A stretch of 64,000 nt of DNA, taken from positions 930,001 to 994,000 of the forward strand of contig NZ_CP128477.1 of the NCBI RefSeq assembly GCF_030369675.1. The letters run 5' to 3'. Numbering within the stretch: the first letter of the stretch is position 1; the number at the start of each line of letters is the position of its first letter. The DNA is from Peteryoungia algae (GTDB lineage: Bacteria > Pseudomonadota > Alphaproteobacteria > Rhizobiales > Rhizobiaceae). The notes beneath the pieces are model-generated. The model was not told the DNA's origin and searched no databases. It worked only from the letters and a program-made list of their open reading frames with translations. The position numbers and the translations under genes are program-made. This document shows positions 48,373-57,023 of the stretch, one piece after another.

Positions 48373-49443
48373 ATGGCCCGGCCCGAAACGATGAAAGCCG
48401 TCCTTCTGACCGGTCACGGCGGCCTCGACCGGCTCGAATTCCGCGACGATGCACCTGTCCCTGAGCCGACAGCCGGCGAGGTTCTGATCCGCGTCCGCGC
48501 CTCGGCGGTAAACAATACCGACGTGAACACGCGCACGGGTTGGTATTCGAAGGTCGTGCGCGGCGACACCAATTCGGCCGCGACCGCCGGCTATGACGGC
48601 GCGTCGGATGCCGATGGCGGATGGTCGGGCGCGCTGTCCTTTCCGCGGATTCAAGGCGCCGATTGCTGCGGCGAGATCGTCGCCGTGGGGCAGGATGTCG
48701 ACCCGGGCCGCGTGGGCCAGCGCATTATCGTGCGCCCCATGTATCAGCCGAAGGCCAGCGATGACCCGCACGCGCTTTTCACCTTCGGATCCGAAGTCGA
48801 CGGGGCCTTTGCCCAGTTCGCCGTCATCGAGACCGAACATGCCATCGCGGTGGACAGTGCCCTGACGGATCTTGAGCTGGCCTCCTTTCCTTGCGCCTTT
48901 TCCACCGCCGAGGGCATGATCCAGCGTGCGGGCCTTCGCGCCGAACGCGTGCTGATCACCGGGGCATCCGGCGGGGTGGGGTCGGCGGCAATCCAGCTGG
49001 CGAAACGGCGAGGCGCCCATGTGACTGCGGTGACCTCCCTGTCGAAGGCTGAGGCCCTGCGCGATCTTGGCGCAGACGCGACGCTGGCGCGCGCCGACGC
49101 GCTGCCGACGGATGCCTTCGACGTGGTGCTCGACCTGGTGGGCGGCGCGCGCTGGCCAGACCTGCTGGAAGCGCTCAATGTGCGCGGGCGCTATGTGACC
49201 TCCGGCGCGATTGCGGGCCCGATCGTCGAACTGGACCTTCGCACGCTCTATCTCAAGGACCAGACCCTGATCGGCAGCACCCGGCAGGACCCGCGCGTCT
49301 TTGCCGACCTCGTGGGATACATCGAGCGGGGGGAAATCCGTCCGGTCCTTGCCGGCAGCTATCCCCTGCACGAGATCCGGAGCGCCCAGGCGGCGTTTCT
49401 CGAAAAGGGCCATATCGGCAAGATAGGCCTGCACATTCCGTAA
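48373..49443 (+). CDS. Alcohol dehydrogenase/quinone oxidoreductase-like (MDR family)
   Basis: A 356-residue medium-chain dehydrogenase/reductase of the quinone-oxidoreductase group. Nucleotide-binding ITGASGGVGSAAIQLAKRRGAHV is near residue 196. The GroES-like N-terminus has GEVLIRVRASAVNNTDVNTR, then IQGADCCGEIVAVGQDV. Zinc ligands of classical alcohol dehydrogenases are not seen, so an NADPH-dependent zinc-free reductase is likely; its substrate is unknown. Start at 48373 follows AAAGGA; a second in-frame ATG is at 48391. Repressed, by context, by the divergent TetR. Confidence 0.85.
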   Translation: MARPETMKAVLLTGHGGLDRLEFRDDAPVPEPTAGEVLIRVRASAVNNTDVNTRTGWYSKVVRGDTNSAATAGYDGASDADGGWSGALSFPRIQGADCCGEIVAVGQDVDPGRVGQRIIVRPMYQPKASDDPHALFTFGSEVDGAFAQFAVIETEHAIAVDSALTDLELASFPCAFSTAEGMIQRAGLRAERVLITGASGGVGSAAIQLAKRRGAHVTAVTSLSKAEALRDLGADATLARADALPTDAFDVVLDLVGGARWPDLLEALNVRGRYVTSGAIAGPIVELDLRTLYLKDQTLIGSTRQDPRVFADLVGYIERGEIRPVLAGSYPLHEIRSAQAAFLEKGHIGKIGLHIP

Positions 49444-49588
49444 CGCCCATGGCACGGCCTCACCGTGACGTGTAGCATGTCCTGTGCATGCACTTTCGGC
49501 CGGACCAGAGTGCCAAAGATTGGACGGCAGGCCCATCCCTTCGGCCACTGACCACGTATGTGCGTGCCGATGCGGGAAAGGAACTTCA

Positions 49589-50008
49589 GTGACAGCTCAT
49601 GAGACAAGTCTGAAAATTATTCGTGCCGAGACGGGCGCTGCGCCAGCTCCACCGGAATATTTTACCGGTGACGTGCAGATCTCGGGCCGCTACCAGGCCG
49701 ACGCTCCTGCCTGCATCGGCGGCGCCACCGTGTCTTTCGCCCCCGGCGCAAGAACGGCCTGGCATACACATCCTCTCGGACAGACCCTGTTCATCGTCAG
49801 CGGGCACGGCTGGGTCCAGCAGGAAGGTGAGCCGGTCCAGGACGTCCGGCCCGGGGATGTGGTCTGGATCCCGCCGCTGCTCCGGCACTGGCACGGGGCA
49901 TCCGCGCATGAACCGATGACGCATTTTGCAGTCGCCGAGGCGCAGGCCGGAAGCTCGGTCACCTGGATGGAAAAGGTCTCCGACGAGGATTACCTCAAGG
50001 GGCCTTGA
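49589..50008 (+). CDS. Cupin domain-containing protein
   Basis: A 139-residue single-domain cupin. Metal motifs are AWHTHPLGQTLFIVSG (HxH and later Glu position replaced by Gln) and DVVWIPPLLRHWHGAS (His in the second motif). It resembles carboxymuconolactone decarboxylase-associated and mandelonitrile-lyase cupins by memory. A GTG start at 49589 is chosen because AAAGGAA precedes it; there is no better ATG. It is the last gene of the small block with tetR and the dehydrogenase, after a gap of 145 bases. Confidence 0.8.
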   Translation: MTAHETSLKIIRAETGAAPAPPEYFTGDVQISGRYQADAPACIGGATVSFAPGARTAWHTHPLGQTLFIVSGHGWVQQEGEPVQDVRPGDVVWIPPLLRHWHGASAHEPMTHFAVAEAQAGSSVTWMEKVSDEDYLKGP

Positions 50009-50155
50009 AGCGTAGCACCGGTACCTCGGGTGGTCGCCTGTCGCCCCCTCGGATCTGTGGCACCGGGTTGCAGCCCAATGGTCGGCCGCCCGACAGCCTT
50101 CATTTTGCCTGCTTCTTGAGAACTTGTTAAGAATTCATTCCTGTCGGAGGTCTTC

Positions 50156-51463
50156 ATGGCGCTTGGCGCATCGCATCGCTTGCAGGACGGCGTTCTTGCC
50201 GTCGAAACCATGACGCGCTTTGCGCTCGCGGTCCTTGCTCTCGCCTCCGGCGTCTACACCTATCTCGGGGTGCGCAGTCTCCTCGACGGTTCGCCGACCG
50301 CTATTTTCTTTGCCGCCATCATCTACTCGGCATCGGTTTCGGTGGCGATCTATGCCTTCTGGTCCTACATGGCGCGCTTCTATCCGCATGTCACCGGCGC
50401 GGCCTCGCGCGGCGCCATGATCGGCGTCATGGCGCTTGGCTGCGCCATGATCATCGCCATGTCGAGCTGGCTGAATGCGGCCGCCCTTGCAGGCTCTGCA
50501 GCGCTCGAACAGCATCTCGCCGAAACGGTGCAGGACTACACGGCCGACCTTGATCAGGCGCACCAGAATGCGCTCGCCGCGCAAAGCCTGCTGCCGGATA
50601 TCCAGCGCACATCGGAGCGCTTTTCGAGGCTTGCCGAAGATGAACGCCAGAACGGCGCCCTGACGGGAACAACCGGGTCTGGCAGCGTCGTCCAGCTCCT
50701 GACGCAGATGTCGGCGCAGTTGAGCGAGCTCGAGACCGGCATCGTGGCATCCCGTGAACGGGTCACGACACTCTTCGACCAGGGGCGCACCCATCTGGCA
50801 ACCATGCGCACACTGGTCTCCGCGCCGGGCGCGATAGCACCGCGCAGCGACGAATTCTCCGCCGAGGTCGTTGCCCTGTCAGGTGTCATAACCTCCCTGG
50901 AACAGACCTCGATTGCGCCCTCGGTCAAGCGGGCGGCCGAAGACCTCTCGCTCGGCTTCATCGCGCCCGTTGCCGATGGAAGGGCCGCCGATCTGGCCGA
51001 CCGTCAGGACCAGGTGATGCAGACGATCCGCACCTCTGTCTCTGCCCAGTCGCAAGTCCTGTCACAGGCCGCGGACGATATCCTGGCGCGCGAGCCGGTC
51101 GCGGAGCGCCGGTTCGTGCCGCTATCGTCTGCAGAAGCCGTTCTGCGGTATGCCGCCGATTTCATTCCGGCCTGGGCCGGTGCCATCTCCATCGACCTGC
51201 TACCCGCCGTCCTCGTCTTCATCCTGGCCGTGGTGCATGGGGCAATCAGACGGCAGGAGGAGCGCATGCCCTTTGCCCACAGGATCACGGCGGCCGAACT
51301 TCTGGAAGCCCTCGAAGTGCAGCGCGCGCTCGCCCGGCAAGGGGTGGACGTCGAGCAGGTCTTGAAGGCTGCCGAGCCCGAGGATGAGCATGGTCGGACG
51401 GACTCCAACATCACCAGCCTCGACATGTCGGCAAAGGCGCCGCGAAAGGGACCGCCCGCGTGA
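50156..51463 (+). CDS. Uncharacterised multi-span membrane protein
   Basis: A 435-residue protein with no family recognised. Three hydrophobic segments lie in the first ~110 residues (about 20-38, 48-68, 85-105), followed by a long periplasm-sized helical region (~115-350, with heptad-like Leu/Ala and repeated QMSAQLSEL and SVSAQSQVLSQ). A final hydrophobic segment AISIDLLPAVLVFILAVVHG (~342-362) precedes a charged C-terminal tail. The topology suggests a membrane sensor or scaffold with a large coiled domain. It overlaps the next gene by four bases through a GTG start, hence a functional pair. Confidence 0.6.
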   Translation: MALGASHRLQDGVLAVETMTRFALAVLALASGVYTYLGVRSLLDGSPTAIFFAAIIYSASVSVAIYAFWSYMARFYPHVTGAASRGAMIGVMALGCAMIIAMSSWLNAAALAGSAALEQHLAETVQDYTADLDQAHQNALAAQSLLPDIQRTSERFSRLAEDERQNGALTGTTGSGSVVQLLTQMSAQLSELETGIVASRERVTTLFDQGRTHLATMRTLVSAPGAIAPRSDEFSAEVVALSGVITSLEQTSIAPSVKRAAEDLSLGFIAPVADGRAADLADRQDQVMQTIRTSVSAQSQVLSQAADDILAREPVAERRFVPLSSAEAVLRYAADFIPAWAGAISIDLLPAVLVFILAVVHGAIRRQEERMPFAHRITAAELLEALEVQRALARQGVDVEQVLKAAEPEDEHGRTDSNITSLDMSAKAPRKGPPA

Positions 51464-52257
51464 GACCCGCTTCGCTTTTCCAGCGCTTTAAGACCGCTGT
51501 CCTGCGCGCCGACGACGGTCTGCTGATGCGCGGTGCATTCTTCGGCCTTCTGGCGGCAGCGGGGACCTTCCTCTTCGTCGACCTTCGGGAAATGAGCCTG
51601 GCACGCGCTGCGCTCCCGGGGCATGATCCCATGACGACGGACGCCCCGGTGCTGCCACCGGCCTTGACGGACGGCGTTCCGCAGGCGCCGCCGGTGGAGC
51701 CGGAAGCCTCCCGCGAGGTCCTGCGCCAGGCGATGCGCTTCGAACTCCTGCCAGGTGGCCAGCTGAAGGCGGAAGGGTCGATCGATCCGGGTGCCGCCGA
51801 CCGCTTCGCCGAGGAAATCGCCGCGCGCGGTGAATATGTGAAGGAAGTGTCCTTGAATTCGCCGGGTGGCTCGGTTGACGATGCACTGGCGATGTCGGCG
51901 CTGATCCGGGAACAGGGGCTGAGCACCAGAGTGGCGGCAAAGTCGCTCTGCGCCTCGTCCTGCCCTCTGATATTTGCCGGCGGTGTCGCGCGCGAGGCGG
52001 AAGAAAACGCCATTCTCGGCGTCCACCAGGTCTTCAATGCCGGCCAGGAGCGACCGTCTCCCGAACAAGCCATGTCGGCAGCCCAAAGCACGACGGCGCG
52101 CATCACCCGGCATCTCGGCGAGATGGGCATCGGCGAGGGCCTCTGGATGCACGCGCTGGAAACACCTCCCGACCGCCTCTACTACCTGACGCCGAAGGAA
52201 ATGGTCGAGTACAAGCTGATCACAGCACCGCAGGCGGCGGCAAAGCAGGCGGACTGA
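51460..52257 (+). CDS. Membrane-anchored Clp-fold (COG3904-like) protein
   Basis: A 265-residue protein with an N-terminal transmembrane helix (GAFFGLLAAAGTFLFVDL, ~25-42), a proline-rich linker, and a ClpP/crotonase-fold domain (~95-250): VSLNSPGGSVDDALAMSALIRE, VAAKSLCASSCPLIFAGG, ENAILGVHQVF. The serines in LCASSC match the nucleophile region of this group, though periplasmic members of COG3904 have no proven protease activity. It starts with GTG at 51460 within the stop region of the preceding gene, so translation is coupled. Acting with that protein is inferred from context only. Confidence 0.7.
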   Translation: MRPASLFQRFKTAVLRADDGLLMRGAFFGLLAAAGTFLFVDLREMSLARAALPGHDPMTTDAPVLPPALTDGVPQAPPVEPEASREVLRQAMRFELLPGGQLKAEGSIDPGAADRFAEEIAARGEYVKEVSLNSPGGSVDDALAMSALIREQGLSTRVAAKSLCASSCPLIFAGGVAREAEENAILGVHQVFNAGQERPSPEQAMSAAQSTTARITRHLGEMGIGEGLWMHALETPPDRLYYLTPKEMVEYKLITAPQAAAKQAD

Positions 52258-52454
52258 TCCGGAACGCGCTTTGCCACTTCGGCATCACAGCGGAGACGTC
52301 CAGATTACAACCTTACCAATCTTTCACTGTCCTTTCTCCACCGAACCTCTATCTCCATGCAAACGGAACAATGACGCCGATTGACCCGGATCAAGGGCGC
52401 GGCGCCGGTTCTGGTCCAGGTTGTGGGCCGATGCATTTCTGCGACGGAGTGGCT

Positions 52455-53735
52455 GTGAAAGACGACGTGAAATCCGAGACTTCTCCCGAGACGGAGGAAC
52501 TGAAGGTCATCCTGGCAAATGCGGCGCGGCCGAAGGCCCGCTGGGGGCTGCGTATGCTCGGCCTTCTGGTTCTGGCCGGCCTTGGTTACGGTGCCTATCT
52601 CTGGTCCGCCGGCGGAACCACCGTCAGTTACACCACAGCCGAGCTGAAACCCGGCGACCTGACCGTCCTTGTGACCGCCACCGGCTCGGTCGAGCCGACG
52701 GTCCAGGTCGATGTTTCCTCCGAGCAATCGGGCACGGTCCGCGACGTTCTGGTCGACTTCAACAGCGAGGTGAAGAAGGGCGACGTTCTGGCGCGCCTCG
52801 ACACCGACAAGCTGAGCGCCGACCTGAAGGCCAAGGAGGCCGCCCTCGCCTCTGCCCGTGCCTCCGTATCGAAGGCGCTTGCCGACGAGCAGTCCGCCAA
52901 GGCCAAGCTCGACCGTCAGACCACGCTGGTTTCGAGCCGTGTCTCCACCCAGCAGGATCTCGACACGGCCGAATATACGTTCCAGGCCGCCTCTGCCGCA
53001 CGCCAGAGCGCCGAAGCCGATGTGATCTCGGCAGAAGCAGCCCTCGAACAGGCGAAACTCTCGGTGTCCAAGGCGACCATCGTGTCGCCGATCGACGGCA
53101 TCGTACTCTCGCGTGACGTTGACACAGGTGCGACCGTCGCGGCCTCCCTCGAGGCGCCGACACTGTTCACCCTTGCCGGCGACCTGCGCCAGATGGAGCT
53201 GCAGGTCTCGATTGACGAGGCCGATGTCGGCCAGGTCGCCGTCGGCCAGACCGCCACCTTTACGGTCGATGCCTTCCCCGAGCAGCGCTTTCCGGCCGAG
53301 ATCACCTCGATTCGCTACGCTGCCGAAACCGTCAGCGACGTCGTCACCTACAAGGGCATCCTCTCGGTTGCCAATGACGATCTTCTTCTGCGCCAGGGCA
53401 TGACCGCGACGGCCGACATCGTCGTCCAGTCGGTCGAAAACGGTCTTCTCATCCCCAATGCCGCCTTGCGTTATTCTCCGCCGGCCACCGCCACAGCCGA
53501 AACCACCGGCGGCGGCAGCGGTGTCTTCAGCCTCTTCCGCCCGCCGCGCGAGGCGGCGCGCAGCGCACCCGAGCCCGAAGGCAGCGAACGCACGATCTGG
53601 TTGCTGCGAGACGGTGAACCCGTCGCGGTCAACATCGAGATCGGCGCATCCGACGGACAGAACACCGTCATCGTCAAGGGCGACGTGAAGCAGGGCGACC
53701 GGGTCATCACCGACCAGACCGTCCGCAACGGCTAA
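52455..53735 (+). CDS. Efflux ABC exporter periplasmic adaptor (MacA/HlyD-like)
   Basis: A 426-residue membrane-fusion protein. An N-terminal anchor (RMLGLLVLAGLGYGAYLWSAG) is followed by the lipoyl/hairpin/beta-barrel layout: GSVEPTVQVDVSSEQSGTVRDV and DFNSEVKKGDVLARLD, then a coiled hairpin (~100-180, alanine-rich), and ATIVSPIDGIVLSRDVDTGATV. It bridges the inner-membrane ABC exporter to an outer channel, none of which is present nearby. Start uses GTG at 52455 with GGAG upstream; an ATG at 52431 and one at 52371 are also in frame. The operon order is adaptor, ATPase, permease. Confidence 0.87.
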   Translation: MKDDVKSETSPETEELKVILANAARPKARWGLRMLGLLVLAGLGYGAYLWSAGGTTVSYTTAELKPGDLTVLVTATGSVEPTVQVDVSSEQSGTVRDVLVDFNSEVKKGDVLARLDTDKLSADLKAKEAALASARASVSKALADEQSAKAKLDRQTTLVSSRVSTQQDLDTAEYTFQAASAARQSAEADVISAEAALEQAKLSVSKATIVSPIDGIVLSRDVDTGATVAASLEAPTLFTLAGDLRQMELQVSIDEADVGQVAVGQTATFTVDAFPEQRFPAEITSIRYAAETVSDVVTYKGILSVANDDLLLRQGMTATADIVVQSVENGLLIPNAALRYSPPATATAETTGGGSGVFSLFRPPREAARSAPEPEGSERTIWLLRDGEPVAVNIEIGASDGQNTVIVKGDVKQGDRVITDQTVRNG

Positions 53736-53744
53736 AGGCGCGCA

Positions 53745-54461
53745 ATGGCCTCCTCCCCTCTCCTCGAGTTTCGCCAGATCTCCCGCATCTATGGACGCGG
53801 CGAGGCGACGATCCGTGCCCTCGACCGGGTGGACCTGTCGATCGACCGAAATGAATTCGTCGCGATCATGGGACCCTCCGGCTCCGGCAAATCGACCGCC
53901 ATGAACATCCTCGGCTGCCTCGACGTGCCGACCTCGGGCCAATATCTCTTCCAGGGCATCGACACGACCGGCTTCAACCGCGCGCAATACACGCTTCTGC
54001 GGCGCCACATGCTGGGTTTCGTCTTTCAGGGTTTCAACCTGCTCCCCCGCACCTCCGCCGTCGAAAATGTCGAATTGCCACTGGTCTATCGTGGCATGGA
54101 TCCCCGCGAGAGACGTCTGCGCGCGATGAAGGCGCTTGCCCAGGTCGGCCTGGCCGGGCGCGAGAATCACACGACGCAGGAACTCTCGGGCGGTCAGCAG
54201 CAACGCGTCGCGATCGCCCGTGCCATCGTCACCAGCCCCGCCGTGCTGCTCGCCGATGAGCCGACCGGCAACCTCGACACGAAGACCAGTCGCGAGATCA
54301 TGGAACTCATCACCGGCCTCAACCGTGATCACGGCATCACGGTCATCATGGTCACCCATGAAGACGATATCGCGGCTTATGCGAAGCGGACCCTGCGTTT
54401 CGTCGATGGGCATATCCAGTCCGACAGCGGGATCCAGGAGGCACGCGCCCATGTTCGGTGA
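53745..54461 (+). CDS. ABC transporter ATP-binding protein (MacB/LolD-like)
   Basis: A 238-residue ATPase. Walker A GPSGSGKST, signature LSGGQQQRVAIARAI, Walker B VLLADEPTGNLDTKTSR. Pairs with the FtsX-like permease, whose start it overlaps by 11 bases. In this family the ATPase drives substrate extrusion rather than import. Nine bases separate it from the adaptor gene. Confidence 0.93.
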   Translation: MASSPLLEFRQISRIYGRGEATIRALDRVDLSIDRNEFVAIMGPSGSGKSTAMNILGCLDVPTSGQYLFQGIDTTGFNRAQYTLLRRHMLGFVFQGFNLLPRTSAVENVELPLVYRGMDPRERRLRAMKALAQVGLAGRENHTTQELSGGQQQRVAIARAIVTSPAVLLADEPTGNLDTKTSREIMELITGLNRDHGITVIMVTHEDDIAAYAKRTLRFVDGHIQSDSGIQEARAHVR

Positions 54462-55656
54462 AACCCTGAAGCTGGCGCTCCGCGCGATCAGCCGGAACCT
54501 TCTGCGCTCCTTCCTGACGGTGCTCGGCGTCGTCATCGGCGTTGCCGCCGTCATCGCCATGGTGACGATCGGCAACGGCACGACCGCCCAGGTCACCAGC
54601 GAGATTTCCAAGCTCGGAACCAATCTTCTCTTCGTCCGCCCCGGCCAGTTCGGCCCGGGACGCGCTGCAACCGATGCCAAGAAGTTCACCATCAGAGACA
54701 TCGAGGCGATCCGCGAGCAGATCCCCGGCCTGCGCGCTGTCGCCGCCATCAACCAGTCCAGCCAGACCGTGATCTTCAGCGGCCAGAGCCGCCAGACCTC
54801 GATCATCGGCTCGGGAGACGATTACCTGATCGCACAAAACTGGGACCTGGCCTCTGGCCGAACCTTCCTGGCTTCCGAAGAGCGCGGCGGCCAGGCAGTC
54901 TGCCTCGTCGGCGAAACCGTCCGCTCCAAGCTCTTTGGCTCGACGCCGGCGATCGAACAGACGATCCGGGTCGGCAGCGTCGCCTGCCAGGTGATCGGCA
55001 TTCTCGCCAAGAAGGGTCAGAGCGGCATGGGCAGCGACCAGGACGATGTCGTGATGATGCCGCTCAAGGTCTTCCAGCGCCGCATCGGTGGATCGACGGA
55101 TGTCTCCAGCATCATGCTCTCGGCCGATGACGGCGTGTCGACCTCCAAGGTTCAGGCCGATGTCGAGCGCCTGCTGCGGGAGCGCCGCAAGATCGTGGCA
55201 GGGCGCGAAGACGATTTCAGTGTCAACGACATGACCCAGATGGCCGCGACGCTGACGGGCACCACCACCCTGATGACTGGCCTGCTCGGCGCGGTCGCGG
55301 CCGTCTCGCTGCTCGTCGGCGGCATCGGGATCATGAATATCATGCTGGTCTCCGTCACCGAGCGCACCCGCGAGATCGGTATCCGGCTGGCGATCGGTGC
55401 GGTCGAACGACAGGTGCTCATGCAGTTCCTGGTCGAAGCCGTCACACTCTCCGTCTTCGGTGGCGTGGTCGGCATCGCGCTGGGCCTGGCGATCGCCTAT
55501 TCGGCCGTGACGCTGATGTCTGTCCCCTTCGTTGCAAGCCCCTCGATCATTCTGCTCGCCTTTGTCTTCTCGGCGGCGATCGGCATGGTCTTCGGCTATT
55601 TCCCGGCCCGGCGCGCCGCCCAGATGAACCCGATCGACGCACTCCGCCACGAGTAA
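54451..55656 (+). CDS. ABC transporter permease, MacB/FtsX family
   Basis: A 401-residue permease with the MacB topology: one helix near residue 20-45 (LLRSFLTVLGVVIGVAAVIAM), a large periplasmic domain (~50-270) and three C-terminal helices (~275-395) containing LLVGGIGIMNIMLVSVTERTREIGIRLAIGA, the FtsX signature. The ATPase is a separate protein here rather than fused as in E. coli MacB, as in YknYZ-type systems. Exported substrate is unknown. Start ATG at 54451 is fixed by alignment. Confidence 0.9.
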   Translation: MFGETLKLALRAISRNLLRSFLTVLGVVIGVAAVIAMVTIGNGTTAQVTSEISKLGTNLLFVRPGQFGPGRAATDAKKFTIRDIEAIREQIPGLRAVAAINQSSQTVIFSGQSRQTSIIGSGDDYLIAQNWDLASGRTFLASEERGGQAVCLVGETVRSKLFGSTPAIEQTIRVGSVACQVIGILAKKGQSGMGSDQDDVVMMPLKVFQRRIGGSTDVSSIMLSADDGVSTSKVQADVERLLRERRKIVAGREDDFSVNDMTQMAATLTGTTTLMTGLLGAVAAVSLLVGGIGIMNIMLVSVTERTREIGIRLAIGAVERQVLMQFLVEAVTLSVFGGVVGIALGLAIAYSAVTLMSVPFVASPSIILLAFVFSAAIGMVFGYFPARRAAQMNPIDALRHE

Positions 55657-55772
55657 GGCGGCCCTGCGACCACCGGGGCAAGCCTCGGGCAAACTTGTTG
55701 TGGTGTAGCTGGCCCTAATGGATGCGGGCCCGCCCCGTTTCCGAGAGTCCTGACCATGTGAGGAGCAAGCCC

Positions 55773-56114
55773 ATGTCAGTCTTTCCGGATCGCGACAGCG
55801 TCGCCGCCAAGATCGCCTCGATGCAGGAACCGGACCAGGCCTTTCTGAAGCTCATCTTCGAGAACCCGGCCCAGGACGATGCCCTGCTTGAAGGCCTTTG
55901 CCTCTATCTCGACATCGCCTCTGAATCTCGGTTTCTCAATTCGCTGAAGCTCGAGCGCAATGGCGAATGGATCGGCCTCAATGCGCCGACCCGCCTGCAG
56001 ATCAGGCTGATGGAGGCCGCACGCTCCAGCCAGCACCCGGCCTTCACTTCCTTCCGCGCCGGTCTTGCCCGCTCCGGCGGCCTGGAGCGCGCCTATCCGA
56101 AGGCTGCCGTCTAG
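55773..56114 (+). CDS. Hypothetical protein, 113 residues
   Basis: Unrecognised small soluble protein. It contains SVAAKIASMQEPDQAFLKLIFENP, a LCLYLDIASESRFLNSLKLERNGEWIGL stretch, and a helical C-terminus with several arginines. The ATG has a strong AGGAG ribosome site seven to eight bases upstream (GAGGAGCAAGCCC). It lies after the exporter operon with a 116-base gap, so it may be independent. No signal peptide or membrane segment is seen. Confidence 0.55.
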   Translation: MSVFPDRDSVAAKIASMQEPDQAFLKLIFENPAQDDALLEGLCLYLDIASESRFLNSLKLERNGEWIGLNAPTRLQIRLMEAARSSQHPAFTSFRAGLARSGGLERAYPKAAV

Positions 56115-56183
56115 AACATTCCGGGAAAACAGAGAGATAGGGCGTTTGCGGCGATCCGGTTTTCGCCGGAACGACCTGATATC

Positions 56184-56930
56184 CTATTGTGGAATGGGCA
56201 TGCTCACCGAGAGGATCGGGCCCATGGGAAACAACCGGTCCATCCGCTTGTCCTCGGCGCTGAACACGCTCGAAATCGTCCCGTCGAGATAAAGCGCATT
56301 GTCGCAGCCCAGCCGGTCGCGGAAAAAGACCGCGAAGTCGTAGAACCGCACCGGCACTCTCGACACCACCATATGCACATGGCCCTCGGCATCGACGCCC
56401 ACACCGTTGCGGATCTTGTAGCTGTCGCTGTCCGGCAAGAAACGTGGATGCAGCTTGCCATCGATGACGAGCATCGGCCCCGATTGCGTCCCGAAATCAG
56501 GCGCAACGCCGCGCGCGACGAAGGCCTTCGTCTCCATCACCTCGGCCTTGCCCTGCGTCATCAGAAAGACGCCATTCGGCAAGAGGTGGAAATTCCCCCA
56601 GCCGCCAGTGGTCACCGCCGGCTTCGACACCTTGCCATATTCGGCAAAATAACCGACGGGCGAGAGGTCGTCGTGATACATGCCGGCATTCATGGCAAAA
56701 AGCAGCACGCGCCGTTCGGCCCAGAGCTGCCGGCGGAGCGTCGCGAAGCCGCCATAGGCCTGGCCGTCGAGTGAGGCGAGATGCGTTCTTATATCGTAGC
56801 GACCGGGATCGAAGCGGCAAGCGAGATAGCTTGTGCTCCCCTCCTGCATCTGATCGCACGCGGCATGCGCCAGCGTCGGAAGGGAGAAAGTCGCAGCCAT
56901 CAAGCCGAGTATGGTTAGGAAGTATCGCAC
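56184..56930 (-). CDS. Exported phosphodiester glycosidase (NAGPA/DUF2233) family protein
   Basis: A 248-residue secreted protein. A signal peptide (VRYFLTILGLMAATFSLPTLAHA) precedes the DUF2233/NAGPA domain with CRFDPGRYDIRTHLA, FAMNAGMYHDDLSPVGYFAE, GWGNFHLLPNGVFLM, GTQSGPMLVIDGKLHPRF, and SRVPVRFYDFAVFFRDRLGC. The human member uncovers mannose-6-phosphate; bacterial ones act on phosphodiester-linked sugars or cell-surface glycans. Start taken at GTG 56930 after AAAGGG, since upstream codons to 57017 are not signal-like. It lies downstream of the 4Fe-4S protein gene on the same strand. Confidence 0.8.
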   Translation of the reverse strand: MRYFLTILGLMAATFSLPTLAHAACDQMQEGSTSYLACRFDPGRYDIRTHLASLDGQAYGGFATLRRQLWAERRVLLFAMNAGMYHDDLSPVGYFAEYGKVSKPAVTTGGWGNFHLLPNGVFLMTQGKAEVMETKAFVARGVAPDFGTQSGPMLVIDGKLHPRFLPDSDSYKIRNGVGVDAEGHVHMVVSRVPVRFYDFAVFFRDRLGCDNALYLDGTISSVFSAEDKRMDRLFPMGPILSVSMPIPQ

Positions 56931-57023
56931 GCAGAGCCCTTTCGCTGGCTCCGCTACTTGGCTGTGATTCCGGGCATTGTGAAGGCCGTTTCCCAGGAAT
57001 TCCCCAAGCGATCGCACGGGCTC

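Noticed and set aside
47345..50010. Integrated element with tRNA-Ser attachment repeats
   Set aside because: No integrase and no second copy of the tRNA 3' end were visible, so an att site is not claimed.
52305..54806. 833-codon open frame antisense to the MacAB-like genes
   Set aside because: Overlaps three well-supported genes on the other strand and has no recognisable domain.
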